From assembly GCA_905178155.1 (NCBI GenBank), contig CAJINV010000005.1:1731772-1795771 (forward strand): a DNA stretch of 64,000 nt, given 5' to 3'. The notes beneath the pieces were generated by a model. The model was not told the origin of the DNA. It searched no databases and saw only the letters and a list, made by a program, of their open reading frames with translations. Each line of letters opens with the position of its first letter. Positions within the stretch are counted from its first letter, which is position 1. This document shows positions 44,147 through 56,700 of the stretch, piece after piece. This stretch comes from Amoebophrya sp. A120. Lineage: Eukaryota > Sar > Dinophyceae > Syndiniales > Amoebophryaceae. Both the position numbers and the translations under genes were made by a program.

Positions 44147-46786
44147 TCACAATTTATTGATTCCGAGCTGTAATCTCGGCACCAGGAGAAACAGGATCAA
44201 AAAAGCGCAGCAAATGCGCGCTAACGAATAGACGCAGAGCAGGAAAGAGAAGCTCCGCTCTTGGAATGTTTTTATTTCAAAGAAGTCGAGCAAATAGAAG
44301 TCTACGTTCCTTGCGACAAAGAGCGCCACAGCGCCGGATCCCTGCAACACCGCAAACTTTGTGGCGACGAAAGCGTCAGTAGAGGAAGGAGATGATTCTT
44401 TTGATTTTGGTTTATTTGCTGCACTGTTTTCTTTCGCCACTGCCACCGCGTGCTGCATGAGGAGGTTGCACAGCATGAAACTGCAGCACCGTGCGCATTC
44501 GGAAAAGAGTTTCTCAAAAACAGAGAAATACACGTGTACGTGCGTGTAGAAAAACCAGGGAAGTGTGGAAATGAGCAACCAAAGCAGCAGCGCGGTCCGG
44601 CATTGCTGCGGCAGACGATATGACGGTGTCCTCGGCTTCGTCAAGGGTTTTGAATTATGTTTATCGTCATGCAGTTCCAGTTGTGTCCCTCGATGCTGGT
44701 GTTCCTCGACGTCGTCCTGTCTTCTCAAAACCAGTGTCCGAAAGACCCAGAGCCCGACGATCCACCCAACCGTCCCCAGGTTTCCGCAGATCGACTGCCC
44801 CCCGGGCGTCATATCCAGGACGTGCTTTCGAAAAAGAAAAAAATCCGCGTCCGGACAGACGAGAACTAGACTGGTGATCGCCCCGGCAAGAAGGGGGTTG
44901 TTGTTCAGGCTCTTCTTCTTGGCCGTCGAATTTTCTATAGACGATGACCCAGAAGATCCTGGCCGCAGGCTTCTATAACAATTTTTGTCTGGTTCTACTA
45001 CTACTTCTTCTTCTTCTTCTTCTTCTTTTTCCCCTGCGTCGCCAAGTGGCGCCACCACGACAGCTTCAGCATTTGCTTTGTTTGTGCGTGCGGGTTTCAA
45101 CATCGTGTTTTCGTTTTCATAATCCGTCGCAGCGACCACAGCACTGGCAGGACTTCTGAGAATGCCGGCAAGGGCAGTATTTTCTGGCTCTATTATTTTA
45201 TCACCTTCGTCGCAGATTTTATTCACATTTTCCTTTCTGGTTGTTTGTTCAAGATGCACATCAACTTCGTCTTGCTCTTCATCCTGCACGACCAGAAGCT
45301 CCTGCTCCCAGGGACGTCCGACAAACACCGCGAGACTTACCGCCAAGGCGAGCCAGCAGGTGCCCAGAATGGAGTAGACGGCTTGGTACTTGGTTCTACT
45401 GTCGGTGGGGTCGTGAGTAGGCTGCATTGAAAGAGTGGTGCCTTCTGAAGGTCCTGCTATTGAACCTTCCTCGGTGATTGTGGTACCAGTACCACTAGTA
45501 GCTGCACTACTACTTCCTCCATCGTGCGGGTTTTGGTTGTAAAGTCGTACCATCAGGTCCAAACCGCTCCAAAACACATCTCCATTCGCAACTGCCGTCG
45601 CGAGCAGCGCCCCAAGCACCCGGCCCCATTCGCAGAACAACGAGTATTCGCTGTTCTTCCGCTTAGCGGTCAGTCGGCAACATTGCCCGTCGATGAGGCC
45701 GTCGAGGCAGGTGAACGGGATCGACGACACCGCGACACAGACGAAGAACCAGTTCGTGTGGGCCGTAAACTCAAATAAACTGAGCAAAATCCAGCCGAGC
45801 CCAATCACAGAAGTGAGAAAAAACACACTGTACCCGTAGCGGGTCAGGTAGCAGCGAGCATAAAATTGATTCTTCGCTTTGTAATCTTGATCTTCAGGAG
45901 CGGGTGGTAGCTTCAGATGGCCTGGCGTTCTTCTAGATAAAGACGACACAGTCATGTGCTTTTTGTCAGGTCTGAAGATCCCGAGCCCGCGCTCTGCCAG
46001 CAAGCAGAAGAAGGGTCGCAGCAGCCACACCGCCGAACCAATGCCGGGAAGCACCGAGTTGAGCCGGCTGAGGTCTGCGTACGCGTTGCTGGTCCCATCA
46101 CTAGCCGCGTTCTTGACTGCATTCTCGGACGACTCGTCGCTGCCTCGAACTGTCCCGTGTAAAAACGTCCCGACCGCCACAACTACTACGGATTTGTCAT
46201 GCAAATCAATATCACCATGCTCAGATGAATGTGTGTCATGTGCAGCCGAATGAGCAGTGTTTTCAATCATTCACCATCGTCCTAAAATTTCGAAATTGCT
46301 CAACATGCTCCAAGTGCACATCATTTTACCCATGGTAATAATTAGGGGGCAAGGCTATCATTTTATGATGCGGCCACACTAGCTTAAAACTACCCCGGAG
46401 ATGGCCACTTCTACACTACGTACTATTCACGCTTGTTATGCGTGGTTTTTAGCACCAAAACTTCTGGATTTGTCTAGGAGACCAGATTATGGGGTGGGGC
46501 AATCGCAATCGCATTTTTTACTCGCGATAATACCAACAGAATGAACGACAGGAGCATCGGTTCCGGTTGTACTCCAGTCTGTCACCTGCGAGCGCAAGTA
46601 GAGTAGCCCGGTCCGCTGCAAGCCCTGTGCGAAGTAGATGCTAAAAAAGTAAACCCCGTCCACGTCGCCCAGCGCAGGGTAGGGGAAGAAGGGAAAAGTA
46701 GTTGCGCAGCTGTTCTTGGTTGGAGTGGCTGCACTGGTTGGAGCGGTGCCACTTCTGGTATAACTGCTGCCACTGCTGCTGGGCAT
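44147..46786 (-). CDS. BT1-family transporter, folate/pteridine type (~765 aa, two exons)
   Basis: Exon 1 begins at ATG 46786 and ends near 46522 (donor A|GTAAAA). Exon 2 starts near 46165-46180 (acceptor AG) and ends at stop 44147. An in-frame stop just upstream of the ATG at 46270 argues against treating exon 2 as a complete gene. BT1 family features: the N-terminal VDGVYFFSIYFAQGLQRTGL helix; WLLRPFFCLLAERG, similar to the family's WxxKPxxGxxSD region; about ten hydrophobic helices; and DADFFLFRKHVLDMTPGGQ followed by a G-rich helix. A long acidic/low-complexity loop (EKEEEEEEEVVVEPD) splits the two halves. BT1 proteins carry folate, biopterin or related solutes across membranes; the substrate here cannot be told. 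Confidence is moderate because the signature is recognised by eye. Confidence 0.6.
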
Positions 46787-46789
46787 AAT

Positions 46790-49639
46790 GAAGGCGAGTT
46801 CGGATTCGATTCTATATTTGTGCCCGACCAGTTCGCATGATCACTGCTTCGCGATGCAAGAGATCTTCTGCTTCGAAGTAGTTCCCCGGAACTGATCCTG
46901 GACGGGTCCTCTGAGTCGGCGTCGGGCGAATGCGGACCTCCGAGTCAACTACACGAACGTTATGTTTTTCTGATCCATTGGACCGAGAAAGGACTCGCAA
47001 CTACAGGACGGTGAAAACAAGATACTAGAGTGCCTGTTGTGTTCTTTGTGTCTCACTCAATACGCAGCTGCGCGTCAAGAAACCTACTACTTCTCGATCA
47101 TACTACATGGCAACCAGGACAGGCAACCTGCTCTCGCTGGAGACTCACACAACAAGTCAGAATCTCACTGAAGATGTAGATGTCATACTCAATCCGTTGA
47201 GAGACCTTTCTCGAGAAGCTATTTTTACGTGGAGGTGGACACAATAGACACTCCGCTATTTTTCGGGGCGAGAAACGATACTCCAGTAGCGAGTGCAAGC
47301 CGCAGCACCGAGGTAATTTCATACTTCGGCTCGTAGCAGAAGTAGACTTTTTTCTTCCGATATCCTTGTTTCCAAAAAGATGTACAGGCTCGTTGTTATT
47401 CTTGGATTCAATTTCATCATTTCTTTTCATCTTCATCACTTCGACGCTCTTTATTTTCATAGTTTTGTACAGTGTCATTGAAGATTTATTTCAACGTCGT
47501 CAGTTGTCAGTCTCTATATGTACAAGGCGTTCTTTGGAATGAACTTCTTTTAATTTTAGTACAGCGACCCGGCCGCCGCAGTCCCTACCGTCATCGCAAC
47601 ATCTTCTTCTCCTTTGTATACACATTATGATGCGCGATGAGGATGAGCACGACCCCTGTATTAAGCAATTGAAAAATTGACATTTTGCTAGCAAGAAGTT
47701 TTACGAATAAATATTTTGATTTTTTATCGGACTTGGCCCTGGCCCTCCACCACGGCGCAGAAGCCAGCTTTCGTGATTATATGGTACATTTCCAAACGGT
47801 AGCTCTCAGATTCTCGGCGGCGATTTATTCGTAGGGTACTTATACTCGACGTCCTGTTGGAAAGTAGGTATCTACAGAAGGCAAGTTTTAATTTTGGTTG
47901 ATGTCATGCTCATCAACATTATGTGCCACATCGCGTAAAAGATACAGTCAGAGAAAAGCGATTGTAGGAAGTAGTTCTTGGGAAAACCAAACTAGAGCGA
48001 AAAAAGCGACAGCATTTGTAGTACCCGGCGGTCTCACCGGTTCTCTTCTTTCGACGTTCTTTTGTTCTCATTGCTGTTCTTCTCTCTTGCTTTCTTCGAA
48101 ATAGGCAGTTTTCGAAAATGAAAATTTCGTCCTAGAAAAAGCACACGAGGAGGAGCACCCCGGGCACTTATATATCCTAGTCTTCATCGTCTATCGTCTT
48201 TAGATTTTCGTCAAATGTTTGTCAACCACAGGAGCACAGAAATGATTATATTTAATTTTTTTTGAAACTACACGTGCAATTTATACAAGGTAAAAGATCT
48301 ACTCAGTGCCTTACTTAGTGACCGTAGTGGAGCACGAATGCTAAAGCTGTTCCTGTTTGTTACATCATGCGCGATCATTTTGGTTTGCAAAGTAAAAGGT
48401 CAAGAAGATTGTGCGCCTCCAGCTGTAGGCAGTAATTCATTTTTCTTTATTATCGTCGAATACAAAATTTCAAAAGCTTGGAAAAATGCGGAAGACGTTC
48501 TCCTCTGTGTCCTGCTACGCTTTCGTAATCCTGCTGAGCAGAGCAGGTTCTCCTTTAGTTGCGTTTAGGACCAGCAGCAAAGCAACGCCAACGTCTCGAG
48601 CCATTCTTGTGAGAATTCAAAAATTTGTGAAAGTGCGAAGATTACATTACGTTGTCCGTGCGGTGGACACCATAAATACATCATAACGCAGCTATATGAA
48701 CGTGCTCTGCAGCACGATCAAGAATGGGGGTTCTTGGTTAGCCTTAGCGACACACAAAGCAAGCTCTTTCGGATGCAAACATTCATGAACCACACTGCGG
48801 GAGCGGGCTCTGCTTCCGTTTCTACAAATTTACGAAAATAGTTTCTGTTAATCTTGATCTGAGGGTAAATTTTTCAGTATGTTTTTTCAGGATACTTGGT
48901 ACAAGTAGTTCGGAGGAGGTGCGTCATAATTTACGTTCGTCAACTCGAAATCGAATACAAAAGGAAAGATCTCAGGCATAAGTGTTTAAAATAATCTCGT
49001 GGTTCGTACAAGGAAAAGCTGTTCTGATGCCATCAGATATGGCGTTGATAAAGCGAGAAATGGCACTGCTATTCATCTGTAGAAATCAGTGAAACAAACT
49101 CAGACTGTAATATTTTGAAGATAAAGATAAAGTTAAAGTTGTCAACAGAAAAAGATAATAAATTGAAATTAGAAGTGGATAGGTCGTAATTTAATTATTA
49201 TAAGTTTGTAGACCAAGATATGAAATCCGTTAGGATCATAAGGCAAAACACTCCACCGACCTAAATCGAGTGCTCATTCATGCAAATCACGATGTAAATT
49301 CTGGAATCACGATGAAGATCAAGACGTACGAATTTGAATCACGATGGTAGTCAAAAATTTGTGATGATCGAGACCACAAAATCTCGATCTGATATAGAGC
49401 CTGTTTTAGACCGTGAGACATGAAAACTTGTGTGTGTTTGTGAACCCCTAAATTTTCCCTACAGGCTTTGACGCTAGTACAAATTGACTATTGATTGCGA
49501 CTAAGAAACCTCGAATCTCACCTAGATTCTACTTGACATCCAAGATGGCCAGTGTTCACACCGCCCGCGTTTCTTCGTCGTTGATTGTAGTAACCGCCTA
49601 GGTTCTAACAAAGTTCAAATTGTAAAAGTTAGTTGTCAT
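46790..49639. other. AT-richer intergenic DNA
   Basis: No supported gene. Two short plus-strand frames begin with signal-peptide-like sequence (48338, MLKLFLFVTSCAIILVCK; 48486, MRKTFSSVSCYAFVILL). They are short and overlapping, and hydrophobic starts are common in AT-rich DNA, so I leave them uncalled. Around 49250-49450, short 'aatcacgatg'-type words recur. Confidence 0.4.
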
Positions 49640-50709
49640 CTAAGATGGATCCGCGATGCACTGCACGACTTCACTCGCATTCGGGTTCTGGTTGCGGTTC
49701 GCCAAGATATAGACAGCAAATAATATTTTGTCTGAGAACTTAATGCAGCACGTGCAAAAAAGGTATTTCTGTATTTTGCAGAGTCGTCACAGAATCCGCA
49801 TGATATTCTTTGTTCGCAGCCGCCGCTGACGAGTCGGCAGCTGCAACGATAAAACCATATTTCAATTTCTCTCTTGATGCACAAAACTTGATGCAACATT
49901 GATAAACCCAGACATAATATATTTGCAATCGATACATCCGCCCGCGCGACTGGCTGTTGCCCCACCACGGGAGCCGGATTTTGGTGCTGCGGGTTCCCGT
50001 AGGCTGCGTGCGTGTGCATCGGAGCTGCAGAAGCAGCAGCTCCACCACCACCGATGGCTCCTGCTGCCAGTTATGCATATGCAAAACAAGTACTTAATAT
50101 CGCCAAAGAACTAGTGTAGGAAAAATTATCGGATGACAAATTTATCTCAGAGGAAAAATTCAATTCCCTTTGTTATGCAGATCCAGGTTGATAAACAAGC
50201 AGATCTACCAGATTTTGATTGATTAATGTAGCTACGCCCCCTGACGTACCTCGGTAGCCGATCGCTCTACCAGCCGGAGGTGCTAATCCAGCTCACATTT
50301 GATGACAATACTATGGTGCATAATCCAGATCACATTCACAAAAAATTGCAGTTTTGCACAAACCATGTTTGTTTGTAAGACTGCAATTTTTAAACAAGTA
50401 CGAGTGCGATAGTACTTTTGCATTGCATACCGCTGCACCTGGAGCAATCCCTCCAGCCGTTGACGGATGCAAAGGGGGCGGCGCAGTTTCAGATACTATG
50501 AGAGTGCACAAGAACTCCTCCTCCTCGCCCTCGTTTGTCATGCAATACCACATCAACAACTCTACGACAGGCCCCTTTTGGTTTTGAGTACTCCGCTGCA
50601 TGACAAGTTGCAGATGCAGCGACCCAAGCTGCACTACAGTCCCCACATGAAATAATTGTAACGCTACGCCTTTGCTGTTTTCCGTGATCATGCTGCTCAT
50701 GCCCTTCAA
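49640..50709 (-). CDS. Ala/Gly/Pro-rich 3' exons, possibly the tail of the large membrane protein
   Basis: After three introner elements are removed, a frame reads SSMITENSKGV-SETAPPPLHPSTAGG-IAPGAA-AAGAIGGGGAAASAAP...VARADV-LANRNQNPNASEVVQCIADPS, ending at a TAG (49640-49642). The element junctions all keep frame. An acceptor-like TCATAG just upstream of 50709 could join it to the preceding large reading frame, but I could not fix a donor. It is therefore listed separately and may be the 3' end of that gene. Confidence 0.5.
49708..49934. mobile_element. Introner element, family C (diverged)
   Basis: 227 bp. Ends TATAGACAGCAAATAATATT and TATCGATTGCAAATATATTA (inverse strand) are diverged family-C termini. 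The target duplication is no longer clear (CAAGA against CATCC). Removal keeps frame (A-D-V-L-A-N-R). Confidence 0.7.
50072..50429. mobile_element. Introner element, family A (long)
   Basis: 358 bp, more than twice the usual family-A length. Ends TATGCATATGCAAAACAAG and inverse of TATGCAATGCAAAAGTAC. Flanks CCAGT and CCGCT. Includes a stretch near 50230 that resembles 62775-62815. Confidence 0.75.
50497..50662. mobile_element. Introner element, family F (one end degenerate)
   Basis: 166 bp. Left end TATGAGAGTGCACAAGAACT is F-like; the right end is degenerate. Flanks GATAC and GCTAC. Junction S-K-G-V-S-E-T in frame. Confidence 0.65.
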
Positions 50710-50710
50710 A

Positions 50711-53700
50711 CTATGAGGCGGGGAGCTCGGAGCTATGCATTCTCGTATCAGGTGTAGTGGTCACCGAAGCAGTGCTAGTGATAGAGCCGGAACTTTGACT
50801 AGACAAGGGACAAGCGGCTCTACTAGTACTTGCTGTACTAGGACAACTCGTCCTGCTAGAAGACCCTGCGCCACCGGTTCTTGTTGCAGAGCTAGTGTGT
50901 GTTTGTGTGTTTGCAGCATCACAGACGCCGTTGATCGTCGCACCTGCCGAGGAAGAACTTGTACTACCAGAAGGAGTGACACCAGCAGGAGGACCCCGAC
51001 CCCGAGTAGTTCCTCCCGCCATGATGCAGTTGGAATTACTGCGAACAAGTGCTTCATCCTGGACCTCCGATGAGGTAGACTGATCTCCTGTTCTTCCCGG
51101 CTGGCCCGCGATCGCAGCTGTAGGAACCTCGCCCGAGTTGAAGATGGCTGTTGCATCAGGACTAGCAACTCGTCTTCTAGGAGATGGGCCAGGTGATGAT
51201 GAGATCCTCCTTGTCCTCCTCGTCCCCGTTGTGGGCGTGCCTTCTTGATGCACCGTTGTTCCACCCACGGCGGCCCTTCCCGCGGGGGCGCACGTGGTCG
51301 CGCCGTCGCAAATTGCCACAGAAGGCGAGGAAGGCCTCCTGCGCGCCCTCGTCCTCCCGCCACTGCTTCTATTCGCGTTGGCTCCTTCTACACGACGAGA
51401 CGACGCCGCAGGTCGTGCGTCGCGGGGATAAGGACAACTTCCAGGTCGTGGAGCTCCTGCCGCTGCAGCGGGCGCTATGCTGTTGCTAGTACCGCCTGGC
51501 AGTGTAGTTGCAGACGAAGTTGAAGAACCGCTCCCCAACATCGATCCCCGCAGCGGCTGCGCAAGAAGAGCCGCGTAGTCGTGGTGGTGGTGGTCCTCGT
51601 CATCGTATAAAAATTCCGCCTCGGAGGGGTAAGAGTCTGGAGTCCTGGCGCTACTTTCTGCTTCTCCGCCCGTGCTTGTAGAAGACGAGGATGCTGAGGA
51701 GGTGGAGGAGAAGAAAGTAGTACTCGGAGCAGAAGATAGTGACGACCATGGGGTCGTGGACCAAGAAGATCTACTTCTGCTATTTGAGTTGTAATTTGCT
51801 ATCCAGCGGCTCCAGAAGTAGTCGTGTTTTATCTCGTCTTGTTCAGCAGCAGCAGCGTCGTGGCCCCTAGCACTGGAACTGTCTGCGCGGCCCGTTTGAT
51901 CTACTGCGTGCAGCAGACCACCATGCGCATGCGGGTCGTCCGCGACGAAAGAGACAGCAGCTGCAGGAGGAGGGCGGTCGTCCTGCAGTTGGCCGGCGCT
52001 TCTTTGATGTTGCCCCTGCTGCTCTCCGGCACAAGAACCAGCTTCCCGGTCGTCGTTCGCGGTATTTACCAGGAGGGGGTTTTCGGCCGCATCTTGTCCT
52101 ACTTCTTGCTGCTGCGCTGTGCTCCAGTTCCGGTCGAAGTTATCAGCCTCTGCCTCTGAAGATGTTGAGGACGAAAATAGTAACCCAGAAAATACCGAAG
52201 TAGATGAACCTGCAAGATGAAACCTCCCGCCTTCATCGTCGGTGTGGTGGGTGGAGGATCGGCCGCGGGGGCACCACGACATCCAGGGGTGTTGTCGGTA
52301 AAAGAACATCACGTAGACAAGCACGAAGACTAGCACTAGCGCAGTGAGAGGAATGAAAATCAAGCCCAGCGGTTGTAGTCGGGGCAGGTGCAAGAGGGGA
52401 GGTTCTTGGTGATCATGTTGTGCTGCATTGGTGGTGCTGGATGCAGCAGCTCCTGTAGCTGAAGAGAAAGCTGAAGCAGCTGGAACAACAACCACCTTAG
52501 CAATCTCTCTTCCCATCCTCGTCGCTGCCGCCAAGATGACGTCCAGGTGGAGGGAATCCAATCTCATCGCCGCGAAGCAGTCCCGCACTGCTGCGACAAA
52601 TCTAGAGAAGAGGCTTGGATTTTTACTCTCGCTCGATGTAGCAGACCACTTGTCGTGCCTGCTGCTGATGCTGTTCTTCTTTTGGCTGACGACCTTTTCG
52701 TACATGCGCATGTACTCCTGCGCCTCATCGCTGAGGTGGTCTCCAGGTGGGCCAAAACCTCTGTAGAAGTTCTGCCCCGCGGCGACGTCTCCAGGCTGCA
52801 AGCCTTTCCAGTAGGCCGCTATCAGGTCCGCGTCGGCAACATTTTTGCCGCCACCAGCCGCCGTGTCTTGCTTGACGAGAATACGGGCAGCGTCCAACCT
52901 TGCTTGCCTCACAGCGACTTCCTGCCGCAGGAGCTGGATGTACTCCAATTTGAGCGCCCGCAGCTTGGCCTCGTCTTGTTCGGTCCATACTCGTCCTGAC
53001 GACCCAGCAGCCGCTTCTTGTTGCCCGGCTTCTTTTACTTCTTCTTTATTTAGGTTGGTGGAGGGCGACGGCCTGCTCTCGCCGGAGTGGTCGTCGTCCG
53101 CGACGTGAACTGCACTCGCATAGAGATCGGTAGTGGTGGTACTACTTGAAGACAAAGATGTCGCCAGCTGTGTTTCATCTCCACTAAGATGCTGCTGACG
53201 AGGTAGATCTACACCTCCGGCTGGGGGCGCGCCTCCAAGAACATCACCTGTTCCTTCGTCATCAGCGGTTGACGCCGTCCTGCGCAACTCCTGCGTGCGC
53301 AGCTCCTGCGCAGCTTGCAAGGCCTTTTTGGTGCCGCGGAGGGAGAACCTCTTCTCGCTTGGCGCAGGTCGTGCACCGCCGCCTTCCGCACTTTCCACTG
53401 TTGGCGGTCGCGGCGCCGCAGGAATAACAGCCGGGCCGTCTCGTGGTTCAGCAGTCGGCGCTGAGAAGTCAACAACACTTGGCCGCGTACTGGCGGTGGT
53501 GGTCATGATCGCACTTGTTGCGCTTGGTGGCGAAGTAGGAGAGGACGCCAGCTTCGCGGCGAACTTTTTGCTCCCACGCAAACTGTACTTTTTCTGTCGT
53601 GTGGTCGTCCTCACGTCGCTTGCAGCTGGTTGCTTGTCTATGTCTGCTGCTCCTTCTTGTTCCTCCTGGACATTTGTAAGTCGTCCTCCTGCAGGTTGTG

Positions 53701-56700
53701 TTTCTTGTTTCGCTTGGTCGTGTTCTTCCACCTCCGGTGGTGGAGATGTCGACACCGAAGCTCCACTTGCTGGTGGCTTTGGTACTGCTACTCGTGGTCC
53801 CTGGTGAACAAGTTCACTTTCATCTACTTGCTCATATGCATTGTAAAAGTAATATCGCACCAGCAGTGGAAATAGTATCAATTCCCAAAGCAAAAGCTGC
53901 AAATGGAAATGGTGGTGGAAAACGAAAAATAAAAATTGTAAAAAAACTACATGCTGCATTTTTAATAGCTACAAAACCGGATTTCATTCTCATGCCGTGC
54001 AGCTGCAGTTGGTGCGAGTACGGTACTTTTCAAGTGGATATCTCGCCGACCATGGCAAAAAAAGATGAACGCATTGGAGATGAAGAAGCATCCTGCTCCT
54101 CATGAGCGGCGTCGTGGGCCCACAGCGCCGCGCCACCTTTCTTCGACCCCGAAGACCCACGACCTCGCTTGGTGCGTGCCCGGGCACCGGCATATCCTGA
54201 GTAAAAACGTACCCACACCAGAGTCAGGATGGGGATTTTGCAACACAAACCTAGGAGTTTTGTGAGTCACGCATGACAAGTCGCACTCTGCAGTGTAGTG
54301 CAGATTAGCAAGTGCAGCCGCATCACAGATTCATCTGCTGATCCTGTTCACAGCATCACAAATTCCAAAACACGACTGAAAATGGCTCTCATGCGGATGC
54401 GCATTACAAGTCTTCCTGTCTTTGCAAATCTGCATTACAACTCTGGTGTGGGTACGTTTTTACTCAGGATACGGCATTTTTCGCGGCCAGCTCGCCCAGG
54501 TCACCGTCGCCAAGTTGCGTCACTCGTTTGTGATCCCTGCCATCCTATCAAATGCAAAAGTGTCTGGGTCTGGAAGGATCACAGAAAAATCTCTCACGCA
54601 TAGGTAGGAAAAGCTGCCCACTTTCTGTCACCAAAATGGGGGATTTCTCATGCGGGTTCGGCATTGCGGAAGCTTCTCGAAACCTGTGATGCTAGAGTTT
54701 CCATGCCAGACCTTCTGTGTCATGCAAAAACAGCATGAATCTTCCGGACCCAGACATTTTTACATTTGATACATCCTGTTTGTGTGCCTCGAGTCGGGCG
54801 ATCGCATTTTCGACCTCGAGGATTTTCTTGCCCACCGGGGTCTTGGCCTCCAGTGCCTGCCGCCGCTGGTCGGACTCACTCTCGGCCGTCAGTCGGGCAC
54901 GCCGCCGGGTAGTCGCGACAGCGGTCAGACCAACAGCAGCCGCATATGAACTGCAACAGTCTCGCACTCGTAGCAATTGCAATCATGCATTATAGTTTTT
55001 TTCTCAAGGTAAATCCACATTAAAAATTTTATTTCTCACGAAAAGGAAATTTGATGTAAGTAAAAATGCAATTTATACGTAGTACGATGCTTTTGCATTG
55101 CATACTGCAGAGCCAACAGCGACCACTCCCGGGTTTCCCTTTATAGTGTCCGCGACTGTCTTCCCCATTTCGGTCATTTGGTCCGTTTGCTTGTTGACGA
55201 CGTTTTCTAAAGCCCCAAAGCTTGACAAGTCCAGGTTGTGGCCATCATGGCCGTCTTCTTCTTCGAAATAATGGGCCAGTTGTTCAGGAGTGTCGAGGGG
55301 ACGAGGTAATGCGTGGCCTGGATTTTCCGGGTCTTCTAAGCTTATATGCGTGTGCAGCAGGTCGGAGGGAGAATTATCGTCGCCAACTCCGAAGTGCAGT
55401 GTATTCAGGAAGGACAGCTTGAGTGCTTGTTCACCGTCCGCCGCGCTTGAGGCATCCGGGTCCTGCTTTTCCATTAACTCATCAAACAGCTTGCCGGCCA
55501 GCGTCTCCGCGTCGTCCGTCTGCTTCAACATCGGTTCGCCGCCAAGGAGGGTTATGGCGTTCTCAAGCGTTACACCCTCAACTGTTACAACGCGATTAGT
55601 CATGCAGGATGACAATGAGCCGCCAGACGATCAAGCTGCTTCGCATGACAAATTCTTGAAGGGCTAAACAGCATGTAAATCTGTGCCAAAGAAATCTGTC
55701 ATGCAAGACGCGCAAGGTCCCCCCTTGCACTTTTGCGAATCTTGCGTCACAAATTCTTTCGTGTAACAGTTGAGAATGTAACATTTGAGCACAATTCCAT
55801 AAGGGTGTACAAACCTTTGTGATCGCTGACAAACCCGTCCAGGGAGCCGGAGTCCGTGAAAAACGCTTTGAAATCCTCTTTACTCATCACTTGGTTCCTA
55901 TCGCAAGAAAAAACTGTTTCACTGTGAACTTGTGATGCAGAAAATGTATCTGAGAAGTGTTTGTCTTACTACACATGCAAGACAATGGATTTTTAGCTGT
56001 GTTTTCCCTTTGGGAATCTCGCATGGCAAATTTTCTCTGTGATGTAGAATAAACTTGTGATGCAAAACTTGCAGCACCCTTACAGTGAAACACTTTTTTC
56101 GTACGATAGTTCCCGTTCCCGGCGCTGCTCGTCATGGCGCTCTGGAACTCCGTCATTGTGTGTTCCAGCGCCGCCGAGTCGAACAGCTCATTCTGCTTCA
56201 GGAAGCTCTCGGCAATTTCGCTGGTGTGCCCCTCCTTACCTTCTGTGTTCGTTGCAACGGCTTGCAGGAATGTGTCCTCCGTGTCGTATGTTACGTCAAT
56301 CTCGTCGTCTGTGATGCCGAATTTTGTTTTGACCGCCTCCCAGGCCGTGTCCGCATCGACGTCCAGCCCTGCCTTGCCATGCTGGCCCGGCACGTCGACG
56401 TCCTGCAGCAGGGTCTCGCGAAACTGATTGGTGGTCGAGGATCTTTCGCCGTCATTCTCCCACAATCTCTCGAAATTGGCCTTGCTAATCTTTTATCCAA
56501 TGCAAATAAGAGAGAGAGAGAGAGAACTGACATAATAAATTAGGCCAGACAATATACGACGAACATCACACAGAAGAACGCTGGCCTTGCTCCCGTCCAA
56601 CTGCTAGCGTGATGCCTCTCCGCCCACCTTATCAAATGCAAATAAGTATGTTTGGGTCTGGAAGATTAGTCACGCTGCTTTTGCATCACACAGGAGGTCT

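Noticed and set aside
44147-46270. Transporter starting at the ATG near 46270
   Set aside because: A stop codon directly precedes that ATG, the first codons include element-like TTGCATGACAAATC sequence, and the upstream exon at 46786-46522 supplies the missing first transmembrane helix.
47098-47478. 126-codon minus-strand frame
   Set aside because: No hydrophobic, domain or repeat feature, and no joining exon found; length is compatible with chance.
48338-48686. Two small plus-strand frames with signal-peptide-like starts
   Set aside because: Short, overlapping, in AT-rich intergenic DNA, without a convincing intron partner or cysteine pattern; too weak to call.
50210-50290. tRNA on the minus strand (GGCTGGTAGAGCGATCGGCTACC)
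   Set aside because: The D-arm-like part is present, but there is no proper anticodon stem, no T-loop GGTTCGAATCC box and no acceptor pairing; the segment is inside an introner element.
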